A DNA stretch of 64,000 nt from Ghiorsea bivora (GTDB lineage: Bacteria; Pseudomonadota; Zetaproteobacteria; Mariprofundales; Mariprofundaceae): the NCBI RefSeq assembly GCF_000744415.1, contig NZ_JQLW01000009.1, positions 1 through 64,000 on the forward strand, read 5' to 3'. Positions 36,130 through 44,514 of this stretch are shown here, in pieces (within the stretch, counting starts at the first letter, position 1; each line of letters opens with the position of its first letter). Below the pieces are notes generated by a model. That model searched no databases, was not told the DNA's origin, and was given only the letters and a program-made list of their open reading frames with translations. A program made the translations under genes and the position numbers.

Positions 36130-37335
36130 TTAGTGAACAAGTTGATTCATTTCTACAATCGGCAATAGGATTGCCATGGCCAATGTACCCACGCCAACTG
36201 CCATACCCATGACCAACATAGGCTCCATAATCGTAAGTAAACGTTTGATATTGCGCGACGATTCTTTATCGTAATTGTCTGCAACCCGAATCAACATTCT
36301 GTCCAGCGTACCTGATTGTTCACCCACAGCAATCATGCGCAACGCAAGCAAAGGCACAAAACCACCCGTTTTCAAACCATCGGCCAAAGATGAACCCTCG
36401 CGCAGCATATCCCTTGCCTGACTAACAGCTTCCCGCATGGGTAACAATGTAATCGATTGTTGGGCTATCTTCATTGCAGCTAAGGCAGGCACCCCACCCT
36501 CAAGTAACATACCTAAAGTTCGGGTATAACGCGATGTGTTCGTTTTGAGTAACAACGATGATAAAGCAGGTATTTTAAGCAGAAGTTTATCGCGTTTGTA
36601 ACGCATAACCTCTTTCTTCATTGCCATGATATAAGTAAATACCGAAGCACTAAACAATAAAATTAATACCAAACCATTGTTCCGAATAAACTCCGAAGTG
36701 GCAATAACAAACACCGTTAAAGCAGGCAAATCTCCACCTGCTCTTTCAAATACTGTCACAATTTGCGGTACCACCACTGCCAAAAGAAATAACATCACAA
36801 CAACACCAAAAGCCAAAATAATAACAGGGTATAAAGTGGCAGATAAAAGCTCTTGGCTTAATGCTTGCCTACGTTCTAAAAGCTCTGCCAAACGTGTTGC
36901 AACAGCATCCAACTGACCCGTTTCTTCGCCAGCTTCCACCATATTACAAATCACATCATCAAAATTATGTATACGCAATGCATCCGCCAGCGAGCTACCC
37001 TCTACCACTTGCTGACGCACCGATGAAACCACCTGCATAGAGCGCGCATTCTCCATGCCCTCGGCAATCGATGATAATGCTTCCACCAACGGCATACCTG
37101 AATCAATAAGGGTGGATAGTTGCTGTAAAAAGTTCACTGTTTCAGCAGGTTTTAGTTTGGCTGCTGTTTTACCATTTGCCGTTTGCTTTTGTACTTGCTC
37201 AACTGAAACAAGCTTGCGCACCATCAAACCTTGTGTACGTAAAAGTTTACGAGCTGCCCGCTCTGATTCAGCGTCTATTTGACCTTTTTTACGCTTACCT
37301 TGCGCATCCAAAGCATCATAAGCAAAGATCGCCAC
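36130..37335 (-). CDS. gspF: Type II secretion inner-membrane protein GspF
   Basis: Polytopic platform protein of the type II secretion system. The 401-aa protein has two repeated T2SF domains (about 70-190 and 270-395) and three main membrane helices (VIILAFGVVVMLFLLAVVVP, the ILLFSASVFTYIMAM region, and the C-terminal VLVMGMAVGVGTLAMAILLP). The N-terminal AIFAYDALDAQGKRKKGQID is the family signature. It follows gspE by two bases. Normally gspG-H-I-J-K-L-M follow gspF, but here the order ends with a repeat and an unrelated gene, so the pseudopilin genes must lie elsewhere. Confidence 0.95.
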   Translation of the reverse strand: MAIFAYDALDAQGKRKKGQIDAESERAARKLLRTQGLMVRKLVSVEQVQKQTANGKTAAKLKPAETVNFLQQLSTLIDSGMPLVEALSSIAEGMENARSMQVVSSVRQQVVEGSSLADALRIHNFDDVICNMVEAGEETGQLDAVATRLAELLERRQALSQELLSATLYPVIILAFGVVVMLFLLAVVVPQIVTVFERAGGDLPALTVFVIATSEFIRNNGLVLILLFSASVFTYIMAMKKEVMRYKRDKLLLKIPALSSLLLKTNTSRYTRTLGMLLEGGVPALAAMKIAQQSITLLPMREAVSQARDMLREGSSLADGLKTGGFVPLLALRMIAVGEQSGTLDRMLIRVADNYDKESSRNIKRLLTIMEPMLVMGMAVGVGTLAMAILLPIVEMNQLVH

Positions 37336-37337
37336 CT

Positions 37338-38891
37338 TTAATCAACCACCACATCAGCGCGTGTTGCCATCAATACTTCATCAAAAGTGGTAATACCCGC
37401 TGCAATATGTCGCGCCCCATCTTGGCGCAATGAAACCGCCCCTTCTTTGGCAGCAATTCGGCGTAAAGCAGGTAGACCTTTACCATCATGGATTGCATTG
37501 CGAAGACTTTGCGTGATAGGAATCAATTCATAAATAGCCACACGCCCCACATAACCCGTATCTAAACACTGTTCACAGCCTTTGGCATCATAAACCACCG
37601 TGGTATCAACCATATCACTGGGCTGAATATCCAAGGCTTTCCACTCATCATCGGCAATGTCTCTAGGTGTTTTACAATGCTCACACAACCTACGCACCAA
37701 ACGCTGCGCTTGCGCCATCACCAATGAAGAAGCAACCAGATACGACTCCAAACCCATATCTTGCAAACGGACAACAGCCGAAAGCGCATCATTGGTATGC
37801 AAAGTCGCAAACACCATATGCCCAGTTAAAGACGCTTGAATGGCAATTTCTGCTGTTTCCAAATCTCGAATCTCACCAATCATCACAATATCAGGGTCTT
37901 GACGTAAAATAGAACGTAAACCTGCTGAAAAAGTTACCCCGATTTTGGGTTGCACCTGCATTTGACCCACGCCTTCCAACTGATATTCAATCGGATCTTC
38001 AATGGTCATCACATTGCGATTCTTTCTATCCACTTCCATCAAGGAGGCATAAAGTGTGGTCGATTTACCTGAGCCTGTTGGTCCTGTAACCAAAATAATA
38101 CCGTGCGGTTCTTTAATCACTTTGCTCATCATCGCATGCTGCGTTTTGCTCATGCCTAAATCATTTAAGGTTAATAATGTTTGGCTTCTATCCAACAAAC
38201 GCATCACCACACGTTCGCCATGTGCTGTGGGTAATACCGATACCCGAACATCCACTTCACGCCCTGCAACTTTAACACGAAACCTACCATCTTGAGGATG
38301 ACGTTTCTCAGCAATATCCAAACCAGCCATCACTTTAATGCGACTCACCATCGCCGATTGCACCCGCTTCGGTGGAGATACAATGCTATGCAATACCCCA
38401 TCAATACGAAAACGCACCAAAACCTGCGCTTCAAAAGGTTCGATATGAATATCCGATGCTCTATCCTTAAGCGCTTGGGATAACAATGTATTCACCAAAC
38501 GAATCACAGGCGCATCATCTTCAGATTCTAAAAGGTCACCAATTTCTTCAATCTCTTTGGCAAGCCCCACCTCTTCATCTTCAAGGTTTTCAAGCATTTG
38601 TTCCGCGGAAGCACTTGCCATATCAAACGCCTGGTTAAGTGCCACAAGAATCACATCTTTAGGCACCAATACGGGCTGTACTTCTTCAGAAAACTCACGT
38701 CTGCAATCATCCAACAATGCCCAAGGCCAAGATGCTGTATGCACAGACTCTTCCGCAACTGCCACAGGATTACGCATCTCAGATGTTGGTTTAAGAGGAA
38801 GAACCATGGCTGCTCGCAGCACAGGCAATGAAAAATGCATCAAACGCGTTTCATCCACCTGATCACTGCTGATTCTATTCAAATGTTGCAT
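37338..38891 (-). CDS. gspE: Type II secretion ATPase GspE
   Basis: Cytoplasmic hexameric ATPase that powers pseudopilus assembly. Walker A GPTGSGKSTT, Asp box, Walker B GEIRDLETAEIA and His box (TGHMVFATLHTNDA) are all present, together with the C-terminal tetracysteine zinc element (CEHC ... CEQC) near residues 410-460. The 517-aa length is normal. An N-terminal GspE-N domain contacts GspL. It is preceded by gspD and followed by gspF with almost no spacing, so it lies within one operon. Confidence 0.96.
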   Translation of the reverse strand: MQHLNRISSDQVDETRLMHFSLPVLRAAMVLPLKPTSEMRNPVAVAEESVHTASWPWALLDDCRREFSEEVQPVLVPKDVILVALNQAFDMASASAEQMLENLEDEEVGLAKEIEEIGDLLESEDDAPVIRLVNTLLSQALKDRASDIHIEPFEAQVLVRFRIDGVLHSIVSPPKRVQSAMVSRIKVMAGLDIAEKRHPQDGRFRVKVAGREVDVRVSVLPTAHGERVVMRLLDRSQTLLTLNDLGMSKTQHAMMSKVIKEPHGIILVTGPTGSGKSTTLYASLMEVDRKNRNVMTIEDPIEYQLEGVGQMQVQPKIGVTFSAGLRSILRQDPDIVMIGEIRDLETAEIAIQASLTGHMVFATLHTNDALSAVVRLQDMGLESYLVASSLVMAQAQRLVRRLCEHCKTPRDIADDEWKALDIQPSDMVDTTVVYDAKGCEQCLDTGYVGRVAIYELIPITQSLRNAIHDGKGLPALRRIAAKEGAVSLRQDGARHIAAGITTFDEVLMATRADVVVD

Positions 38892-38894
38892 CGT

Positions 38895-40883
38895 TTACTC
38901 TTGAGTTTCTTTTTTTCGACCCGAAGTATGTGCGGGTAAACCTTCTTCCAAATGCAAACCTGGTATGGGTTTCAAATAATCTGGCATTTGATTCGGTTCA
39001 AGCGGAAAGAGAATAGAACCACCTTGAAGCGGTTTTTCATATAAATCTTTAATATCATTGTACTTGCCATTGGTGATTGCCTGAATATCACTGGCATCTT
39101 TAATAATATGCGGACGCAAGAAAATCATCAAATTGGTTTTTTTACGACTATTTTCAGTAAACTTAAATGCTTCACCCAATACAGGCATAGAACCCAAACA
39201 TGGTACTTTTTGAATCGACACATTCACATCATCACGCATCAACCCACCCAATACAATCATGCCACCATCATTGGCCAACACCACAGTTTTCACAGAGCGT
39301 TTATTGGTAATTAAATCAGCACCTTGCACACCAGGGTTCAAATCAATGCTGGAAATTTCTTGAAACAATTCCAAGCGCACCGTATCTCCCGCTGATATCT
39401 GAGGTTTTACACGTAAGGTTAAACCAATATCCTTACGTTCAATGGTTTGAAATGGGTTGGCTGTGCCGCCTTGGGTTGAGTTTTGACCTGTTAAAAAAGG
39501 AACATTCTGACCCACAATAATTTCAGCCTCTTCATTATCCATGGTCAGAAGATTCGGCGTAGATAATACATTGGTATCAGACTTGGTTGAAAGCGCACGA
39601 GCTAAGGCACCCAAGTTTAAAAAATTCACACCACCAAAACTCACCGTTCCTTTTGTCACCCCAACTGCCAAACCTGAACCCGTTGAAAATGGGTTGGCTG
39701 CAACCGAATTAATATTGGTGCCTGCCGCATTGGAAAACGTGGTGCCACCAAATGTAGATGTACCCGTGCCTGTAAAGTCACTCGCACTACGCCATTCTAC
39801 ACCAAATTGTTCACCCACATTTGCAGAAACCTCAACAATCAAAGCTTCAACCAACACCTGTAAACGATGAATATCCAATTTATCAATAATACCATTCATC
39901 GCATTCATATCGCTGGGGTCGGCTGTAATCAAAAGTGCATTGGTGGCTGGATCTGCCACAATCTTCACATCACCTGTAAACAAAACCTTTTGTGTAGGTA
40001 CAGCTTTTGCACTGGCTGCACCGCCACCGACAAGTTCAGTTAAAACTTTGGCGACATCTACAGCGTTAGCATGTTGCAAATAACGTACTTGTAAACGCCC
40101 TGAATCAGGCTTGGGTTTAATGTCCAACTTACGAATCACTTCCGCCACTTCATTAATCATTTGCGGTGCTGCAACGACAATCAAGATATTTCCAGGCTGA
40201 TGCGATAATGCTTTAATTGAATTAGGGCTATTCGGCCCTGCTTTGGCATACAAACCCGACAATGTTTTGGCTAATTTATCCGCTGACGCATGTTTTAGAG
40301 GGAAAATTTGTACCCCAACCGCATCTTGCCTGTCCACCAACTTCAAAATATTCTGAATGCGACGAATATTACTCGCAGAATCCGTTAGCAATAACATATT
40401 TCCCCGTGGGTAAGCCACCAAATGACTGTTGGGAGAAATTAAAGGACGAAGCAAGGCGACCAACTGCTGTGCATCGGCATATTTAAGTCGCAACACTTGG
40501 GTCATCACTTCATCATTGCGTGGTGCTCTGCCTGACTCACGGACTTTCACAGCCTTTTGTTTGCTTTCTGCGCGTGGCACAATTTTAATCACCGAGCCAC
40601 TGTCCACCGCTGCAAAACCATTTACTTCTAAAACCGATAAAAACACATCATAAGCTTCATCTTCTGAAATCGGCGTGGGTGATACAATGGTCACATTACC
40701 TTTAACCCGATTATCAATGAGAAAATTCTTATTTGAAAAACCTGATACAAATTCAATAAATGCTCGGATATCAGCATTTTTAAAGTTCATGGTTACGCCT
40801 TCGGCATGGGCAAAGGTTACCCCCATCACCAAACTCATCACCAAAACAATCCACTTCATTTTTTGCAAAATTTGCATCTTCAA
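38895..40883 (-). CDS. gspD: Type II secretion secretin GspD
   Basis: Outer-membrane secretin forming the exit channel. Signal peptide 1-27 (AHA). N0 domain, then N1-N3 modules (repeated VLRLKYADAQQLVALL..., FPLKHASADKLAKTLS, RYLQHANAVDVAKVL). The secretin C-domain holds LLTMDNEEAEIIVGQNVPFL and VPCLGSMPVLGEAF. Residues ~375-430 form a Gly/Thr/Ser-rich loop between strands. The 662-aa length is typical, with no pilotin-binding S-domain obvious. It sits between gspC and gspE. Confidence 0.96.
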   Translation of the reverse strand: MKMQILQKMKWIVLVMSLVMGVTFAHAEGVTMNFKNADIRAFIEFVSGFSNKNFLIDNRVKGNVTIVSPTPISEDEAYDVFLSVLEVNGFAAVDSGSVIKIVPRAESKQKAVKVRESGRAPRNDEVMTQVLRLKYADAQQLVALLRPLISPNSHLVAYPRGNMLLLTDSASNIRRIQNILKLVDRQDAVGVQIFPLKHASADKLAKTLSGLYAKAGPNSPNSIKALSHQPGNILIVVAAPQMINEVAEVIRKLDIKPKPDSGRLQVRYLQHANAVDVAKVLTELVGGGAASAKAVPTQKVLFTGDVKIVADPATNALLITADPSDMNAMNGIIDKLDIHRLQVLVEALIVEVSANVGEQFGVEWRSASDFTGTGTSTFGGTTFSNAAGTNINSVAANPFSTGSGLAVGVTKGTVSFGGVNFLNLGALARALSTKSDTNVLSTPNLLTMDNEEAEIIVGQNVPFLTGQNSTQGGTANPFQTIERKDIGLTLRVKPQISAGDTVRLELFQEISSIDLNPGVQGADLITNKRSVKTVVLANDGGMIVLGGLMRDDVNVSIQKVPCLGSMPVLGEAFKFTENSRKKTNLMIFLRPHIIKDASDIQAITNGKYNDIKDLYEKPLQGGSILFPLEPNQMPDYLKPIPGLHLEEGLPAHTSGRKKETQE

Positions 40884-40887
40884 CCTC

Positions 40888-41709
40888 TTACTGGATGGTA
40901 TAGCTTAATTGTTGCAAGCTACCATTTCGCTCTATTTCAACGTCAATAAATGTTGCATTCTGTAACTCACGATACATTCGCATCGCTTGTTCTGCACCCG
41001 TGACCGATTCACCATTCACTTTTTTAATAATATCACCATTCAGCAAACCAATTTCTTCATACAGCGAACCTTTTACAATCTCACTAATCATAAAACCATC
41101 GGGTTTTTTATTGGTAAAATGGGGTGAGACACGCGCTTGGCTTAATAGTGTCGAAAAATTACGCATTTGTTTTTGTAACTTTTGTTTACTGAGTCGGCGG
41201 TTGGTTAGGGGAAGTTTAGGGCCTGCCAATCGCGGTGCAGCTTGCACTGGGGCATTAGGAATATTCACCAAGGGTTTTCCCGCTTCAAGAGTAATGCGTT
41301 CCATCTTACCTCGGTTATCAACAACAATAGCTGCTGCCTCAACTTGTGTGAGTCGCACACCAGGTTGCACTTCTTCATTCAAAAAGAATACCTGCTGCTT
41401 TTTACCGCCAACTATGCTCACCATGGCTGCAGACTTTTTGCCTGCGACAACCGTACCCACCAATTTGATATTGAGTTTACTGACAACCACTGTCACAGGT
41501 TTATCTACAGGTTTATCTTTGATGTCAGCCTGACCAAACAGGGAAACATCCTGAAAAAGAACATCCATTGCCGATGTTTCATGGGGTTGTTCTTGCAATA
41601 TGGGCGATTGATGATTCATAGGTTGCGGATGACTCACCCATAAACCTGAAACAAACCAAGCCATAAGTATAACCAGTACATATTCAGTCCAACGTGGTAA
41701 CCATGACAT
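40888..41709 (-). CDS. gspC: Type II secretion protein GspC
   Basis: Inner-membrane bitopic protein linking the platform to the secretin. N-terminal membrane helix (YVLVILMAWFVSGLWVS), a periplasmic HR domain (about 60-130, with KLNIKLVGTVVAGKKSAAMV), and a C-terminal PDZ domain (about 195-270: GLLNGDIIKKVNGESVTGAEQ). I place the start at ATG 41709, whose A overlaps the preceding stop as TAATG. ATG 41715 is almost equally good, and the frame extends further upstream into the previous gene without family similarity. About 273 aa, normal for GspC. Confidence 0.9.
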   Translation of the reverse strand: MSWLPRWTEYVLVILMAWFVSGLWVSHPQPMNHQSPILQEQPHETSAMDVLFQDVSLFGQADIKDKPVDKPVTVVVSKLNIKLVGTVVAGKKSAAMVSIVGGKKQQVFFLNEEVQPGVRLTQVEAAAIVVDNRGKMERITLEAGKPLVNIPNAPVQAAPRLAGPKLPLTNRRLSKQKLQKQMRNFSTLLSQARVSPHFTNKKPDGFMISEIVKGSLYEEIGLLNGDIIKKVNGESVTGAEQAMRMYRELQNATFIDVEIERNGSLQQLSYTIQ

Positions 41710-42491
41710 TACCATGCGTACATCAGCCCCATGGATACCATTTGCCAACGGTTGTATGGCCAAAAGCCATTATTCACGGTGTTTTCTCCACCAATGTCTT
41801 GGTATTCATAACGCAACGTGATGTTTAATCCTGAAACACCAACTTCTGATTTGGGTAATGTCCAACGAAAGTGAATACCTGTTCGATAACCATTTTTCTT
41901 GCTGAATGGCGCTGTAAACAATGGATTGGTGACATTCATATCCAAGGCTAAAGCTGCATCAATACGCGTCTCAAATTGACCCACATTACCCCCGACTGAG
42001 GTGAGGGATAAACCAGCCCATTGGCTTTTAACCACTTCATCAATCGGCGCCCCCGCAACGACCGTAGCAACCCCGTTTACCACAAAATTATCACGTGTTT
42101 GTTTTTGCTCACGTTGCGCCAACCAAATGCCAAACCTAGCGCCCAACATTCGATATTGCATATCCAAGCGCACATCTTGTTGCCGCATACTTAAATCATT
42201 CACCTGCCCATTGTTCCAAGTTTCCGCAGCAGGAGAACCACTACCCATCAGTGCCGCACTCACAGCAAAAAACCAATCTTGATTACGCTCTGAGCTTAGC
42301 CGAAGTTTAAACAATGCACCACTTCCATCCGCTTTACTGGGCAGCTGATTAAATGTGGTCACTTCCTTTCCTTCTTCTTGATAGCGCCATAGGACACGTT
42401 CTACTTGTGCATCAAATTCTATAGCTTGCGCAACCGACAACGGCAATAAATAAGCCAATAATAAATATATGATTTTGTGTACCCATGACAT
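41709..42491 (-). CDS. Predicted outer-membrane beta-barrel protein heading the gsp operon
   Basis: 260-aa protein of unknown function. Signal peptide 1-23 (AQA). The rest is rich in alternating hydrophobic/polar strands ending in an aromatic residue (SMGLMYAW), typical of an 8- to 12-stranded outer-membrane barrel. I see no match to GspN or GspS. Translationally coupled to gspC by TAATG, so it is probably made with the type II secretion machine and might be a cell-surface accessory or a secreted-substrate anchor. It is preceded by a 166-base intergenic region with no clear promoter. Confidence 0.65.
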   Translation of the reverse strand: MSWVHKIIYLLLAYLLPLSVAQAIEFDAQVERVLWRYQEEGKEVTTFNQLPSKADGSGALFKLRLSSERNQDWFFAVSAALMGSGSPAAETWNNGQVNDLSMRQQDVRLDMQYRMLGARFGIWLAQREQKQTRDNFVVNGVATVVAGAPIDEVVKSQWAGLSLTSVGGNVGQFETRIDAALALDMNVTNPLFTAPFSKKNGYRTGIHFRWTLPKSEVGVSGLNITLRYEYQDIGGENTVNNGFWPYNRWQMVSMGLMYAW

Positions 42492-42657
42492 AAGGCGTAT
42501 TCAAGCACCCTTCACATCATTTTACCACATTTTACAGTTAAATAGACTCAGAATAAGTCATAAATTCATATCTTGCATCCAGAACATCTAAACTCACGCC
42601 TTTATTTTGAATACCCTAAAACCACAAGCTGCTTCATCCAAACTTACTCGAACTTAG

Positions 42658-43539
42658 CTAAACTTGAATCGTCAATCCTTCCTTTGCCAGTTGTACACCA
42701 AAATCCATATCCAGCGAACACCGCGCCACGGCTTCTTCAAATACTTTTTCTAACATATCATCCGACCGCATAGGCTCGTGGTGTGTGCAATACAATTGTT
42801 TGGCACCAACACGTTTAGCCATAGCTATACATGTGTCATATGTACCATGACCCCACCCTTGTTTTTGTCCATATTCATCCGTTGTATATGAAGCATCTGC
42901 AATCAACACATCAACATTTTGCATGATTGTATCCATGTCCTGTGTTTTTTGTTGAATCAAATCTTCATAAACGTCCCAATCTTCTTCGCCTGGTTTGCAC
43001 AAATTGTAGGGTGGCTCATGGTCCCCTGTAAAAAACATCGACTTACCTTGATATTCAACCCTGTAACCCAAGTTTGTCACTGGGTGGTTCATCAGTACAC
43101 AGGTAATCGTGACATCACCCACTTGCACCACCTCACCAGGAAACAAAGACTGGTAATGCATATTGGCATTCAACTCTGCTTCACGAATGGGGAAATAACT
43201 GTATTGCAACTGCACATCGTATAAATGTTCAACCCCTTGCTGAGTTACAGGGTCAGAAGCCCCATACAAATGAATATCATTACCGGGGATGAAGATAGGC
43301 ACAAAAAATGGCAACCCTTGAATATGGTCCCAATGTGAATGGGTAATAAAAATATGTATATGCCTTGGTAACTCAGGAAACAGCGTTTGAGAAAGCGGAA
43401 ATATACCCGTGCCACCATCCAAAATAATCAACTCATCACCCGCACGAATTTCAATACATGTTGTATTACCACCATAACGAACTGTATTTGGACCTGGAGA
43501 TGGTATAGAGCCACGTACACCCCAAAATTTTATCTGCAT
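42658..43539 (-). CDS. MBL-fold metal-dependent hydrolase
   Basis: 293-aa metallo-beta-lactamase fold protein. Metal site motif THSHWDH has His67, His69, Asp71 and His72. Further ligands are NHPV (His near 151), FTGDHE (Asp near 170) and CTHHEP. The N-terminus MQIKFWGVRGSIPSPGP is typical of a group of bacterial MBL proteins (COG1235-like) related to phosphodiesterases. It is often linked to signalling genes; here it follows an HDOD gene by 24 bases on the same strand. The substrate is unknown; a cyclic-nucleotide or phosphodiester substrate is possible. Confidence 0.85.
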   Translation of the reverse strand: MQIKFWGVRGSIPSPGPNTVRYGGNTTCIEIRAGDELIILDGGTGIFPLSQTLFPELPRHIHIFITHSHWDHIQGLPFFVPIFIPGNDIHLYGASDPVTQQGVEHLYDVQLQYSYFPIREAELNANMHYQSLFPGEVVQVGDVTITCVLMNHPVTNLGYRVEYQGKSMFFTGDHEPPYNLCKPGEEDWDVYEDLIQQKTQDMDTIMQNVDVLIADASYTTDEYGQKQGWGHGTYDTCIAMAKRVGAKQLYCTHHEPMRSDDMLEKVFEEAVARCSLDMDFGVQLAKEGLTIQV

Positions 43540-43563
43540 ACCCCATCCCTTTTGTATACTAGC

Positions 43564-44421
43564 TTACAAACTGGCAAAAGATTCTGCCTCATCAATCATA
43601 GGCTGCAAATCACCCAGTTTATCCAACAGACTTTCGATATCACAATCAAAACGTTGTATCATGGATGTTGAAAATGGTTCAACCTGCGTATTACCTGCAT
43701 GACCAATGTGTTTTGACTTGCATATTTGATTGGCAGCAAACACACAATCACGCAATACATTCGATGCCATATCTGGCTGATGATGTTCGGCAATGGCTTG
43801 CACCAATGCCTCAGGAAATTTCCATTGTTGACCTAAAATAGCACCCGCTTGACTATGGTTAGCACCAAACAAACGCTGTTCTGCTTCAATCAAAGACACA
43901 CCTTGCTCTTCCACCATTTGTTTGGCTCGTAGAAAGGTTTCAGGCATGGCTTGCACAAAAACAACTTTACCAAAGTCATGCAATAAACCTGCAACAAAAA
44001 AATCAGTCACATCAAAACCTTCTCTGTTGACAAATGTTGATAACTTGCGCGCAATCGCGCCTGTCACCAAAGAGTGTAGTAGAAAATCAGACATATCAAA
44101 GTCTGCTTTATTATGTGCAGGTAACATACCCACAGTCGCAATACTCAGCGCAAGGTTTTTTACAGTATTAATGCCAATATAAATCACAGCATGTTTCATC
44201 GATGTGATTTTTCGCGGTAAGCTATAAAAGGCAGAGTTGACCAACTTTAACATTTTAGCCGTCATCACGGGGTCATGTTCTATGGTTTCCACAATATCTT
44301 TGGGCGCGCAGTTCATATCCGAAGTAAGCTCTAACACTTTATGTACACTACGCGGAAATGCAGGCATGGCCTCAACCATGCGTTGTATATTCTCTTGTAC
44401 ATTGTTATCCACTGGGTTCAT
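43564..44421 (-). CDS. HDOD domain signalling protein
   Basis: 285-aa protein made of a single HDOD domain (about 15-215). HDOD lacks the catalytic HD dyad of true phosphohydrolases and is linked to regulation of motility, chemotaxis and stress responses in proteobacteria. Visible family features: PAFPRSVHKVLELTSD, IEHDPVMTAKMLKLVNSAFY, SMKHAVIYIGINTVKNLALS, and GLLHDFGKV. I start at ATG 44421 (three candidate starts within 9 bases) with AGGTGAGG upstream. It forms a likely two-gene operon with the MBL-fold protein downstream. Confidence 0.85.
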   Translation of the reverse strand: MNPVDNNVQENIQRMVEAMPAFPRSVHKVLELTSDMNCAPKDIVETIEHDPVMTAKMLKLVNSAFYSLPRKITSMKHAVIYIGINTVKNLALSIATVGMLPAHNKADFDMSDFLLHSLVTGAIARKLSTFVNREGFDVTDFFVAGLLHDFGKVVFVQAMPETFLRAKQMVEEQGVSLIEAEQRLFGANHSQAGAILGQQWKFPEALVQAIAEHHQPDMASNVLRDCVFAANQICKSKHIGHAGNTQVEPFSTSMIQRFDCDIESLLDKLGDLQPMIDEAESFASL

Positions 44422-44514
44422 CATCCTCACCTTTCACGTTTTGCAGCTCACATACACGCCAATCATGATAAGCAAGAACATCGCCACTTCTCAGATGTAC
44501 AAATGAGTAATCAT

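Noticed and set aside
41000-41533. 177-codon plus-strand open frame
   Set aside because: Antisense to gspC with no ribosome site or recognisable product.
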